Below the pieces are notes generated by a model, which saw only the letters and a program-made list of their open reading frames with translations, was not told the origin of the DNA and searched no databases. From Calendula officinalis (taxonomy: Eukaryota; Streptophyta; Magnoliopsida; Asterales; Asteraceae), in assembly GCA_963853835.1 (NCBI GenBank), contig OY970820.1:34806873-34870872 (forward strand): a stretch of 64,000 bases of DNA, given 5' to 3'. The position numbers were made by a program, and so were the translations under genes. Of this stretch, positions 24,190 through 35,533 are shown piece by piece (position 1 is the stretch's first letter; each line of letters starts with the position of its first letter).

Positions 24190-24796
24190 TGTTGAAACCT
24201 GATTCTCCGAGGACGGAACGAGTACCTCCCCTTCAGTATAGCGGATCCTGAAACAAGTAACAACTCTAGTTAGAGGCCTTCTGGGAATCGTTCCCCGAAG
24301 ACACTCCGATGCCTAAGTAAGAATCGGATTCACAGAAAAGATAAGTAAACGTCCGAAGATCGTATTTAGTATCCGAGCAGTATTGAATGCTAGTATTAAA
24401 TGTAGAGTGTAGTAAATGCGAGTGAAAGTGGACACCTGTTATCCCCTTCTAAGTCCCCCCATTTATAGCTAAACAAATGGGCGGGATGGATGACAAAGGA
24501 AATGAGCGGGATAACCAGTCGCGTGGTATTATCCGCTCCGTCCGACAGTCCGTTGGTTAAAGGGTTTGGACCAAGTCCTTGGTCCGGAAGGTAAAACAAT
24601 GATCCTCCCTCAGGGCGCTTCCTGCGCGCCGCTTGCATTTGATGCTCGTGTGGTCTCGCGCCCCTTTTCCTTTAAATGCGGACACGCTGTCAGGCGCCTC
24701 GGGAACTGAGACGTTCTGAGGTTGGCTCCTTCCGTCCTCCTGCTCCCAATCCTTCCGTCTGCATGTCTACTCCGTCATATGTGGTATAGTTCATCA
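24190..24796 (-). repeat. 5' LTR of the Tat element (right on the plus strand)
   Basis: 607-bp partner of 2076-2697, with the same TG/CA termini. It lacks the 15-bp duplication present in the left copy. Confidence 0.9.
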
Positions 24797-26272
24797 GTTA
24801 GGCATGTCCACACATTATGAATACGCAGACGAATTGAATTGCTGGTTATCAACATTTTTCCACACATATTAACAGTTTAAAAAATATTAACTATAAATTT
24901 ATTTACAGAAATAGGATCATAGAAATTTAGTACCATAGTTAATTTCAATAATAATTTTGTTATAGTTTTTGTTTGGAAACACATAATCTGTAAAAGATAT
25001 TACCAAGTATTTAGAATAAACTTGTGAATAGTTAAAAGTTGATATAAAATAAGAAATTTAACAACAAAAATAATAGTGTTTAGTTATTCATCCAAGTTTC
25101 CCGCCGTCTGCCGTCCAAATATACGAAAATGCAATACAAAGACTCCCCCAATTGTTACGAAACCAGATTTGGTCCGCCGTCAGATTTGTGGCAATCCAAC
25201 TTAATTATTCTGTTATCCAGATGAGGCACCTATATTTCCATGCCAATCGTAGCAATTTCCTTTGTGTGTAATTTTATTAAAAATTGGAGATCTCAATTTA
25301 CCTGTGAAATTACATAAAGAACATGATTATTTGTCAAGTAAATTATCTAGTTATTGTGAATTTGATCAATTATTTGCGTTTTGCACAATACAAAACAGAG
25401 ACAGGGAAAAACTTGTGGAGATATGCTTAACGCGTTTTGAAAACTAGTATTTACATTCTACTTGTTAACTAAACAAATAAATAATCTTTTTCAAAATCTA
25501 CGAAACTGATTATCTATATATTACGATTTCAAACATAATAATCAAAATAATTTTTTCAAAACACATTTTGTAATTACTGATAATTTAACTATCTATTTTC
25601 AAAACACTTAATTTGTTCTCAATAAGTAATTCAAAATACGCCTCAGATTTGATATATCATAAACCTGCTATTGTTAACATCACATAATCTTCAAAATCTC
25701 AACTGAAGATTACCTCCATTAGGGGTATTTAAAAAAGTCTGAAAAACTGAGCATCAGAAAAATATACGGTATATGAAGTCCAGAGATATCCGAAAATCCA
25801 AGTTTACGAAAATTAGGATATCCGAATTTCTGATAGTGGATTCGGATAGTACATGTTAAAACTTTTGGATATCTGATATCCGAAAAATATACGTAAAATT
25901 AAAGAAACTATGTTTTCACGGATATTACACTCAGATAGTAAAAAACAGTATCCTAAAATCTAAATATCTTACATTGGAATATCAAAAAATCCAGATATCT
26001 ATTTTCAAACCCCTACTTCCATCATGTGATTTTAAAACCCCTACTTCCATCATGTGAACTACCCCACAAGTGGATTTGCACAAGTTGACAAATGATTGGG
26101 TTTATGGGCATTTGCCGACGTTAGTAATAAACCATATAATATAATAATAATAATAAGTATAACACAAGCAATTGAGGAATATATAAAGGTAGCCGAGCAA
26201 ACGTTCGTAAAGACACGCTTTCCACTAATTTAATCACCTCAAGCATATTCTATTTGTTCACTTCAACACCCC
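24797..26272. other. Intergenic sequence upstream of the small two-exon gene
   Basis: AT-rich with no credible ORF. It contains the MITE at 25720-26014 and a 23-bp repeat starting AAACCCCTACTTCC at 26007 and 26035. The last 200 bp form the likely promoter of the gene at 26336. Confidence 0.5.
25720..26014. mobile_element. Probable hAT-like MITE with GGATATCCGAA-type interior
   Basis: The ends TAGGGGTATTTAAAA and TTTTCAAACCCCT are inverted relatives of the TAGGGGTG ends of the other MITEs in this window. Flanking octamers ACCTCCAT (25712-25719) and ACTTCCAT (26015-26022) match at seven of eight. The interior is a loose array of (G)GATATCCGAA words in both orientations. Confidence 0.5.
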
Positions 26273-26280
26273 TATAAATA
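26273..26280 (+). promoter_or_regulatory. TATA box of the small two-exon gene
   Basis: TATAAATA lies 56 bp before the ATG at 26336, which leaves about 25-30 bases of 5' UTR for a usual plant start site. Confidence 0.6.
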
Positions 26281-26335
26281 CTTCTCAAATTATCACAAAC
26301 AATCTTCAACAAAATAATTTCATTACAACTTCTCA

Positions 26336-27284
26336 ATGGCATCACCCATTCTCCTTCACTCCCGATTTCTCCGACCCCGACCACTCACCTCAATTCGAAA
26401 AACCCGACACCCTCACCCAAATACCAAATTCTTAATGATCACATGCAAACAAGACAATGGTGGTCATGACTCGGTGGATGAGAATATGATCGTTTTAAGA
26501 AAGAGAATACACGAGACAAATGTGAAGATCGTAACAATTCTTCATAAACATAGATCTTTAGGCTCAAGAATAGTTAGTTCTTATCTGGAATAAGCATATA
26601 CAAATAACAAAATTGCGGAATTATATAAACATATTTGTATTGCTAAACAAGGTTTCATCATCATCTTCTATGTACAATGATTACTAAAAGCCCCAATTCT
26701 ACATATAAATATGTAGAACGGTTTTGGTTAACAGGATCAAACGACCTTGAGGCTTAGGTTTTACACACAAAACACGTTAAAACGTGGGTTCCAAGAACAT
26801 CTAATTCTATGTCATTAGGTCTCTTTATATAATAGAGAACCCAAGACTTACAAGGAAAAGATAATACTAAATCTTTTAAATTCAAACAAGATATACCATA
26901 TCTTTTACAATTGTCATTATCTTCTAAATCTTTTTCAAATCTTGAACTTCACATTACCGATTTAGATCCTTGTAGTTTGAGGGTTTTGACATATCAAATC
27001 CTTAATGAATATTAATCAAAATATTCCTAACAACAAAGATGGTCGAGATGAACTCTGAGCCACCTTCTCATTGGATGGATTGGGAGAAGAAGTGTTACCT
27101 AAGTTATGATGCATACGTTTGTGAAGTGGTGGGGGTATTGCAATCGGTGTTAATGAATATAAGGCCTAGCTTCGCACTTGGTTTGTTGGCTTTGATTACG
27201 TTAAGCATACCGGTGTCGACTTTTGTGGTTGTTTCTGCTTCCATGGAGATTGCTAAAGAGGTTTTGAGTGGAATATCACTTTAA
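26336..27284 (+). CDS. Small uncharacterised plant protein, two exons
   Basis: Exon 1 (26336-26521) and exon 2 (27039-27284) flank a 517-bp intron with GT at 26522 and AG at 27037-27038. Splicing gives 143 residues in frame. Residues 1-40 are rich in Ser, Arg and Pro with few acids, like an organelle transit peptide. The middle (SVDENMIVLRKRIHE, then MNSEPPSHWMDWEKK) and the hydrophobic stretch FALGLLALITLSIPVSTFVV (one likely membrane segment) remind me of a conserved, unnamed plant family. Unspliced, the frame would stop at 26591-26593. A TATA box sits at a suitable distance. No function is claimed. Both exons are intact, so it is probably a live gene. Confidence 0.65.
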
Positions 27285-28499
27285 TCAAATATTATAAAAT
27301 AATGTTTATTTCTTATACGTACATAATATTGAAGTGTACGTAAAGATTAGGTTTTTATTTGTCAAAAAGTGAAGTTGTTAATGTAAATAAAACGTGTACG
27401 CGTCACGGTTTTTTCTTCATTCGTAAGACAAGCTTAATTTGTTGCAATTAAGGAGATTTTCTTGTAATTATAAATGTTAACAAGGAAAACCAAAATGCAT
27501 TATTGATCCTTGTCCGAATTGCTTAACAAGCAAACATTACACGTACAAACAAAAATGTTTTTATTAGTTTAATTATATGATGATTAATCTTTCACGACTC
27601 TACAATAAATAGTAAGATCAAAAGGAAATATAACCTAAATACATATTTTAATCATGTTATCTGTGAAAGTGTAAATCTAGGTGTCATAACATTATTATGT
27701 ATAACTTGTTGAAGTCTGTTAAAAATATCAATCGCATAAGATGCAACGAAACAAAATGTATCAAACGCGCAAGGATTAAAAACATGTCGATTTTCAATGC
27801 AAGATTTATCATGTTTTGCGATTTTGCACGATGTACGACTTTCAAAGCAACACAGTTTGTTTCTCATTTTCCTTATAAATCCTATCAAATACATTGATTG
27901 CCTAGAAAAAATATCATGATAATTTAGAGACAACAATTATAGATTGATAACTACCATATTGGAATCAAAACTAACCCAAAGCAGAATGATTGGTGAACCT
28001 AAATAACAACCTAATAATATGCCTAATTAACTATTTAGATTGAGACAATTGAGAAATTTAAAAAAGACATAGAATAAAGGGGAAATGAAAAGTGCATGGC
28101 AGACAAAAACGCAAACTTTGTTTTTAGCTGATCAAACCGATTGTTTGAATTTGATGGATTTCCACTTTAGTAATAAATTCTACTCCGTATTATTTTTGTC
28201 TACGTACATACATAAACATACATATACTATTTAGTTTGGTTTGAAACCTTTCAAATCTAAAATATAACCAAAAATTATTATAACATTATGTTTTAGATTT
28301 CAAACATTGTTTCTCGAGTTTTTGGTATTTTCAAGTCCATACAAATAATTGAACATCCATGGACTCATGATCCTAGTCAAACTAGTGATCTTAGTCATAT
28401 GATAGTAGTATAATTACATTTGAAAAAGAATCGCATTATATAATTCTTTTAACTGATGGGCGGGTATGCTTCAAAATTTAGTAGTTCAGGATAGTAAAG
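27285..28499. other. Intergenic sequence downstream of the small gene
   Basis: Low-complexity AT-rich DNA with no recognised gene. I looked for the missing 3' exons of the WD40 pseudogene on the minus strand, since the Copia insertion at 28500 separates the two, and saw none. Confidence 0.45.
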
Positions 28500-28974
28500 T
28501 GTTGGAACATACAGGTTCTACTACTGAAGATTGAATTACTACTGCTAATGGAAGTTACTACTGATCTCGACTTACTACTGCTAAAGGCAAAATACTACTG
28601 ACGATCAAGTTATCAAGTTTACTACTAACGTTATATTTGGAGCTGATCGTATTCGAGATTCTAGTAGAGTTAGTTATAGCATGTAAATCTTTATGTAATT
28701 CAATTGTAATCGAATCCTAGAATAACTAGGTTAATATTTTAGGCTTTAAGGACTATTATATATAGTTCCTTATGAATTGTAAACATACGTGTATTGATCA
28801 ACCAAATTAATACATTGAAGCTTTTTGTGATAAACTGTGTTCTTTGTTTCTTATTCATTCAATTACAGTTTACATCGTTCTTAATCAAATAACATAAGTG
28901 TTAATCCGTTGTAACTTCTTGTGTTATTAGATCTGGGTTTTATAATAACTTGTTTTGGTTATTCGATCCTGACA
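28500..28974 (+). repeat. 5' LTR of the Sirevirus-like element
   Basis: 475 bp. Five TACTACTG octamers lie at about 28517-28600. A TATATATAG segment near 28755 is a candidate TATA region. Confidence 0.95.
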
Positions 28975-28976
28975 AG

Positions 28977-28988
28977 TGGTATCAGAGC
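28977..28988 (+). other. Primer binding site (tRNA-iMet)
   Basis: TGGTATCAGAGC, a perfect match, two bases after the 5' LTR. Confidence 0.95.
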
Positions 28989-29058
28989 TAATTGGTTCTA
29001 GATCTACGAATTAAGAACAACATCAAGTTTCATACTTTCGATCTGAAAATTGTTCATC

Positions 29059-31483
29059 ATGTCTGATAACAATGAAAGTACTCAAGCAAACAAAATCCCC
29101 ATTCTCACTCCCAACAACTTTGGGATGTGGAAGAACAGAATCAAGCAATATATGCTTATTACTGATTACTCCATGTGGGAAGTTGTTGTTGAAGGAAACA
29201 AAACCATCCAAACTCAACTAACCTCCACATCAACTGAAGTCGACAAACTCAAGTGTGAGAAAGAGAAGAAAGACAGAGGAATCGAACTCAAAGCTCTAAG
29301 CACTCTTTTGCTTGCTATTCCCAACGATTATCAACATCTCTTTGTTGAATATGATGATGCAAAGAAGCTGTGGCAGGCACTGGAGAAGAGGTTTGTCGGC
29401 ACAAAGAGCACCAAAAGAAACATGAAGTCGGTTCTGAAATAGGACTTTGAAAATTTCAAAGGCCAGAAGAATGAAACATTATCACAAGTCTTTGATAGGT
29501 TCAACAAGCTGATTGGTGAACTAAATCAAGTTGTTACAAACCTGATAATGATGATGTCAACAGAAAGTTTCTCCGATCTTTGGGTGAAGAATGGTCTATG
29601 TACACTGTGATATATAGACAAGGAGATGCACTAGAAGAGAAAGAACTTGATGAACTCTACAATGAACTTAGAGTATTTGAATCTGAGGTAAGTACTAAAA
29701 CTCCAAATTTACCTTCAAACAATGTTGCTTTTGTGTCAAATACAGGAACAGGTCAGGAAGCTGTCAAGAATGCAGGATTTGAAGACATAGCAAGAGAATC
29801 TTTCTTCACTAGTCATGTGCATACTGCATTGATTAGTGAAGATCTAGAACAGCTCAATCCTGATGATCTGGAAGAGATGGACATTAAATGGCAGATGACT
29901 ATGCTGAGTTTAAGAACCAAAAGGTTTCTTAAAAGAACTGGAAGACAAAACTTGTGTTACAACAAAGGTGATCGTGCTGGATTTGATAAAACCTAGGTTA
30001 AGTGCTACAACTGTAGTAACTTAGGTCACTTTGCAAGAGAATGTCCAAACAAAGATCAAAGATCCACCTACAACAAAAACAGCACCTCCAATTCAACTGC
30101 TTTGGTATCTCAAAAGGAAAGGGATATGACTGGAGCTTTCAAGCAGAAGAACATACACAGAACCAAGCTCTCATGGCTTTTACTACTGATCCTTCTACTA
30201 CTGAGGTACATTCTAAATCTTGCACTCCTGAATGCATTAAATCATACAAAGAATTAGAAAAACTAAATAAAGAAACATTAGCTGAGATGATCTTAAATAG
30301 AAACACAAGAATTGAATATAATGGTTGTATTGCTGATTTAGAAAATCAAATTAAAATCTATAAAATAACTGATCAAAAGATAAAAGATGAATTGCTACAA
30401 ACCACTTATGAAAAAGAACACATTGAATTAAAATTAAAAGAAACTTTAATCAAATTAGAAGAATGTCAAATGGAACTTGAACAGAATAAATTAACTATTA
30501 AAAAGTTTAAAAGAAGTTCTCAAATTGTCAATGAATTAACTAGTAATCAAACAACAGAAAAAGTTATTCATGGAGTGGGGTATCATGCAGTCCCACCTCC
30601 AACAAACTTCATTCCCCCATTAAAATCTAGTACAGAAAGAATTTTAGATGATTTAAAAATTGAAAGTCAAACTGAAACTGAAACCAGTAATGAATCAACT
30701 GAATCTTCTGATGATGATCAAACAACTGAATCAAATGATACTAGTTTTCACACAACACAAAGTCAAACTGAATCCCCAAAATACAACTCAGAAAATATTC
30801 CTACAATCTTAAGAAGGGGAAATCAAAGAAATTTAAATCAATTAAAAGAACAAAGAAAATCTGAAAATTCCAAATCAACAAAATTATCATGTTTAATCTG
30901 TAATAAGGTCAACCACATAGCTAAAAACTGTCACTTCAATCCCATCAATAGTCAAGAATTCAAAGAATTTAAAATCAATAAAAAAAAAGAAAAGAAATTA
31001 AAATTAAAACAAACTGAAGAAATAAAATCACAAAGAGCTGAAAAACCACACTTTGAAACACCTAAATTTGGAAGAACTGCACAGAGATTTGTGCAAAATA
31101 TAAGGTATAAAAGTCCAAACAGAAGTAATTATTTTAAAAATAATGGAAAGACAAATCGATTTCCTCAATATTCAAAGTTTTCAAACATCAGTAGAAACTA
31201 TTCCAGGTTTACTACTAGTAAAAACCCTAATTACAATGTTGTCTGGTACAATTACAGAAATACTACTGATCGTGCTCAAAACTCATATTACCCAAACACT
31301 ACTGGTCCATCAGTAGTAAATTATTCAAAAGCAAAACACTACGGGTATAAACCTAGATCAGTAGTAACTCCCAACACCAGTACTGTATACAAAACTGCAT
31401 ACAAATCTCATTTCATTAACAAGACTTATTCTTCAAAGGATGAACCCAAGACAAAACAAGCTTGGGTTCCCAAAATTAACTAA
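29059..31483 (+). pseudogene. Sirevirus-like gag (two zinc knuckles, coiled coil), broken
   Basis: The ATG at 29059 starts MSDNNESTQ, then a Copia gag domain (LTPNNFGMWKNRIKQYM; ALSTLLLAIPNDYQHLF; KKLWQALEKRF). A TAG at 29440-29442 and a one-base shift near 29543 interrupt the domain, which resumes as SMYTVIYRQGD. Another TAG (about 29994) precedes the first zinc knuckle CYNCSNLGHFAREC (30002-30043). A frame change near 30080 leads into a long Lys/Glu/Asn-rich coiled coil, the GVGYHAVPPPTNF motif, a second knuckle CLICNKVNHIAKNC, and a Tyr/Asn/Arg-rich tail ending at 31481-31483. The layout matches the large gag of Sirevirus relatives. Confidence 0.85.
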
Positions 31484-31497
31484 TCCTTTTAATTTAT

Positions 31498-34400
31498 GTG
31501 CAGAGTATCCAGATCCCTGAAGAAGGTAGAACATGGCATATTGATAGTGGATGCTCTAGACACATGACTGGAAATCTTCAAATACTTAGAGATTTCAAGT
31601 CTTTTGAAGGAGGATATGTTGCTTTTGGAGAAAATCCAAGAGGAGGTAAGATTACAGGTAAAGGTACAGTATCAAATGGTAAGATCACTTTTGATGATGT
31701 CTTTTATGTTGCTGAACTTAAGTATAATCTGGTTAGTGTGTCTCAAGTCTGTGATAAGAAGAATAAAATTCTTTTTACAGATATTGAGTGCATCATTCTT
31801 TCTCCTGATTTTATTTTAGATGAAAAATTTGTTGTTTTAAGAACACCAAGGAGAAACAATGTGTATTGCCTGGATATAGGGGGAGAACTCATTTCTTCAA
31901 ATGAGGTCAACTGTTTTATATCCAAGGCAAAAACAAATGAATCAGAACTCTGGCATAGAAGGATGTGTCACACAAATTTTAAAAATATGAACAATTTAGT
32001 TAAAAAGAATTTGGTAGTTGGTTTACCACAAAAACAATTTATGTGTGATCATCATTGTATTGCCTGCCTAAAAGGTAAACAACACAAAACTTCTCATAAG
32101 TCCAAAGCAATAAATTCTATTTCAAATCCTTTGCAGCTCTTACATATGGACCTTTTTGGACCTACAAATGTAATGAGTATTGGAAAGAAACAATATTGCC
32201 TTGTTATTATTGATGATTTTTCCAGATACACTTGGGTATTCTTTCTCAGGACCAAAGATGAAACAAGTGAAATAATCAAGAATCTTATTATAAAGCTGGA
32301 AAACACAAGAGATCTCAAAGTGAAAGCAATTAGATGTGATAATGGAACTGAATTTAAAAATACTAATCTAATTGATTTTTGTGATCTTAAAGGAATTGAC
32401 AGGCAGTACAGCTCACCAAGAACTCCACAACAAAATGGTGTAGCTGAAAGAAGAAATAGAACCATCATTGAAGCAGCAAGATCAATGCTTGCAGATTCAA
32501 AATTACCAATAACTTTTTGGGCTGAAGCTGTTAATACTGCTTGTTACGTTCAGAACAGAGTATTAATAGTCAAGCCTCATTTTAAAACACCATATGAACT
32601 GCTTAACAAAAGAAAACCATCAATAAGTTTCTTAAAATCATTTGGGTCTCCTTGTACCATTTTAATTACAAGAGAACAAATTGGTAAGTTTGACTGCAAA
32701 GCAGATGATGGAATCTTTGTAGGATACTCAACTCAAAGCAAATCATACAGAGTATTCAACAAAAGGCTAAGGATCATTGAAGAAAGTGTGAATGTATCCT
32801 TTAATGAAAACTTAATGAATGAACAAGGAAATGGTCCAGATTGGTTGTTTAATATTAATAATCTAACAAAATCACTTGATTTCAATTATGACTCTAATGC
32901 AGGTGTAGATATCAATCAAAATTCACAGGCAAAAACTGGTACTCAAGACAAACTGGAATATATCATTGTTAATACTAATACCACAGTTGATACTGATGTC
33001 AGTAGTAACTCTGAAAACCCTAGAAATCTTGATATCATTAGTAACTCAAATGTTCAAAACACTACTGATCCCAGTAGTAACTCCAATTATGAAGATACTA
33101 CTGATCCCAGTAGTAACTCTGAACCTCAGACTTATAATGATGATCTACTTAATACTGATGTCAGTAACAACAATAACCAGTCTGAATTCAATGAAGAAAA
33201 TGCTACTACTGACACCAGTAGCAATGAAGAACCTCCACAAAGTTCAGAAAATCAAGAAACTTCAACAGATGCCCTAATGCCTGAATCAAATGAGTCAAAT
33301 CTAGATTCTCAAATCACTGTTGATAAAGTATCTGGAAACAGAACTATAAAAAATCATCCTTTGGACCAAGTCCTAAGTGATGTTAACTTAACCATGCAAA
33401 CAAGAAGCAAATTCTTTTCATCTTTAAATACAAATACATGTAACATAAGTTTAATATCTAATGAATGCATGTATGAATGTTTTCTGTCTCAGGAAGAACC
33501 AAAGAAGATCCAACAAGCCATGAAAGATTCTAATTGGATCATAGCAATGAAAGAAGAACTTCTCCAGTTCAAACTGCAAGCTGTATGGACTCTTGTGCCT
33601 CTTCCAAAAGGAAAAAGGCCCATTGGTACAAGATGGATTTTCAGAAACAAGAAAGATGAAAGAGGCATAGTGATCAAGAACAAAGCAAGACTTGTAGCTC
33701 AAGGGTATACACAAGAAGAAGGCATTGATTATGATGAAGTATATGCACCTGTTGCCAGAATTGAAGCAATCAGAATCTTCTTAGCATATGCTTCATATAA
33801 AAGAATAAAAGTTTACCAAATGGATGTAAAAAGTGCCTTCTTGTATGAAAAAATAGAAGAAGTGTATGTATGTCAACATCCAGGTTTTGAAGATCCAGAA
33901 CATGATGATTATGTGTACAAACTAGATAAAGCTCTATATGGCCTTCATCAGGCACCAAGAGCCTGGTATGACACATTGTCATCTTACCTTTTGAAGAACA
34001 ATTTCAAGAGAGGTGCTATTGACAAGACTTTATTCACAAGAAAGGTCAAAGATGATATACTACTGGTCCAAATTTATGTAGATGATATCATCTTTGGATC
34101 AACAAATGATCAACTATGTAAAGAGTTTGAAGAATTAATGCAGATAAAATTCAAGATGAGTTCTATGGGTCCAATGAACTTCTTTCTTGGACTCCAAATC
34201 AACCAGAAACCAGATGGTATTTTGATCAATCAATCAAAATATGTCAGAGATATCTTAGAGAAATTTTCAATGAAAGACAGTAAAAGTGCAAGCACTCCAA
34301 TGGAAACTCACAAACACCTACATCCTGATATTGAGGGGGAGGATGTAGATGAGCACCTATACAGATCAATGATAGGATCCTTGATGTACTTAACTGCATC

Positions 34401-35019
34401 AAGACCTGACATTATGTACAGTGTTTGTGTATGTGCAAGATATCAAGCAAAACTAAAGGAGTTACACTTACAAGCAGTCAAAAGAATCTTCAGATACTTA
34501 AAAGGAAAACCTTCACTTGGTCTTTGGTATCCACATGCATCACCATTTGAAATCTTAGCCTACACAGATAGTGATTATGGCGGTGAATGTCAAGATAGGA
34601 AATCTACTACTGGTGGATGTCAATTATTTGGATCAAGGTTGGTGTCATGGCAATGCAAGAAACAAACAAATGTTTCAACTTCAACTGCTGAAGCAGAGTA
34701 TGTAGCTGCATCTGCTTGCTGTGCACAAGTTCTGTGGATTCAAAATCAACTTCTAGACTTTGGTATATCTATTCTCAAAACTCCTATTTTTATAGATAAT
34801 CAAAGTGCTATCAGCATTGTAAATAATCCAGTAAAACACACTAAAACAAAACACAATGAAATTAGATTTCACTTTATAAGAGATTGCAATGAAAAGAAAT
34901 TAATTAAAGTAGAGAAAATTCATACTGATAATCAATTGGCAGATCTTTTTACAAAAGCTTTTGATGTAGGAAGATTCAATTTCTTGGTTAGCAGTATTGG
35001 AATGATTTTAATCAATTAA
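31498..35019 (+). CDS. Copia pol polyprotein (protease, integrase, reverse transcriptase, RNase H)
   Basis: An open frame of 1173 codons with no break. The protease motif HIDSGCSRHMTG is at the start (residues about 15-27). GAG-pre-integrase and the zinc-binding part follow (LWHRRMCHTNF, CIACLKGKQH). The integrase core has Asp in LLHMDLFGP, Asp in RCDNGTEFKN and Glu in PQQNGVAERRNR. A Ser/Asn/Thr-rich linker (about residues 460-620) contains several TACTACTG repeats. The RT has QMDVKSAFLYEKIEEVYV, LYGLHQAPRAW and the catalytic YVDDIIFGS. RNase H shows SRPDIMYSV, YTDSDYGGECQDRKSTTGG and HTKTKHNEIRFHFIRD. It directs reverse transcription and integration. It is the only autonomous-type pol in the window that is still one ORF. 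Confidence 0.95.
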   Translation: MQSIQIPEEGRTWHIDSGCSRHMTGNLQILRDFKSFEGGYVAFGENPRGGKITGKGTVSNGKITFDDVFYVAELKYNLVSVSQVCDKKNKILFTDIECIILSPDFILDEKFVVLRTPRRNNVYCLDIGGELISSNEVNCFISKAKTNESELWHRRMCHTNFKNMNNLVKKNLVVGLPQKQFMCDHHCIACLKGKQHKTSHKSKAINSISNPLQLLHMDLFGPTNVMSIGKKQYCLVIIDDFSRYTWVFFLRTKDETSEIIKNLIIKLENTRDLKVKAIRCDNGTEFKNTNLIDFCDLKGIDRQYSSPRTPQQNGVAERRNRTIIEAARSMLADSKLPITFWAEAVNTACYVQNRVLIVKPHFKTPYELLNKRKPSISFLKSFGSPCTILITREQIGKFDCKADDGIFVGYSTQSKSYRVFNKRLRIIEESVNVSFNENLMNEQGNGPDWLFNINNLTKSLDFNYDSNAGVDINQNSQAKTGTQDKLEYIIVNTNTTVDTDVSSNSENPRNLDIISNSNVQNTTDPSSNSNYEDTTDPSSNSEPQTYNDDLLNTDVSNNNNQSEFNEENATTDTSSNEEPPQSSENQETSTDALMPESNESNLDSQITVDKVSGNRTIKNHPLDQVLSDVNLTMQTRSKFFSSLNTNTCNISLISNECMYECFLSQEEPKKIQQAMKDSNWIIAMKEELLQFKLQAVWTLVPLPKGKRPIGTRWIFRNKKDERGIVIKNKARLVAQGYTQEEGIDYDEVYAPVARIEAIRIFLAYASYKRIKVYQMDVKSAFLYEKIEEVYVCQHPGFEDPEHDDYVYKLDKALYGLHQAPRAWYDTLSSYLLKNNFKRGAIDKTLFTRKVKDDILLVQIYVDDIIFGSTNDQLCKEFEELMQIKFKMSSMGPMNFFLGLQINQKPDGILINQSKYVRDILEKFSMKDSKSASTPMETHKHLHPDIEGEDVDEHLYRSMIGSLMYLTASRPDIMYSVCVCARYQAKLKELHLQAVKRIFRYLKGKPSLGLWYPHASPFEILAYTDSDYGGECQDRKSTTGGCQLFGSRLVSWQCKKQTNVSTSTAEAEYVAASACCAQVLWIQNQLLDFGISILKTPIFIDNQSAISIVNNPVKHTKTKHNEIRFHFIRDCNEKKLIKVEKIHTDNQLADLFTKAFDVGRFNFLVSSIGMILIN

Positions 35020-35533
35020 ATCTCAAAAAGAAAATCATGTGTAAAGTGTTTTGTACAAATTTTAATTTTTAAATTTCGTTTTACTACTGGTTATTTATTA
35101 CTACTGATGGTATACTTTTGCTACACTTTAGTACTGATAGGGTTTCTCAGTAGGAATTAGGTTAAGTAGAAAAACAAAGGTTACTACTGATGTTTTTACT
35201 ACTGATGCTTAGTTACTACTGATAGGCCATTATCTGTAAAATACTTAATTTACATTAGTGACCCTCATGAAAATAGCCGTTGTGCTATTATTCGAAGGAT
35301 ATTTTGGTCTTTTTGCAGGTTTAATCGGAAAATATAAATAGCTATTTGAAGATTAGTTTAGCATTATCCTCTCCTCGATTCGATAAACCCTACGCTAAAC
35401 CCTAATCCTCTGCAAATCCGATCAAAACTCTTCATCAGTAACAACTCAATTCCCATTCACAAACTTGAAATTCTTGCAAAAACGATCACTATCTGTGCAA
35501 TACAGTTCATCTCAAAACATCAAAATCATTCAA
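35020..35533 (+). other. Spacer between pol and the 3' ORF, rich in TACTACTG
   Basis: Non-coding. Five TACTACTG octamers lie at about 35083-35220. A TATAAATAG box near 35332-35341 lies about 190 bp before the 3' ORF and could drive its own transcript; this is inference. Confidence 0.55.

Noticed and set aside
27285..28494. Search for the missing 3' exons of the WD40 pseudogene beyond the Copia insertion
   Set aside because: No conserved segment of the C-terminal part was seen on the minus strand.
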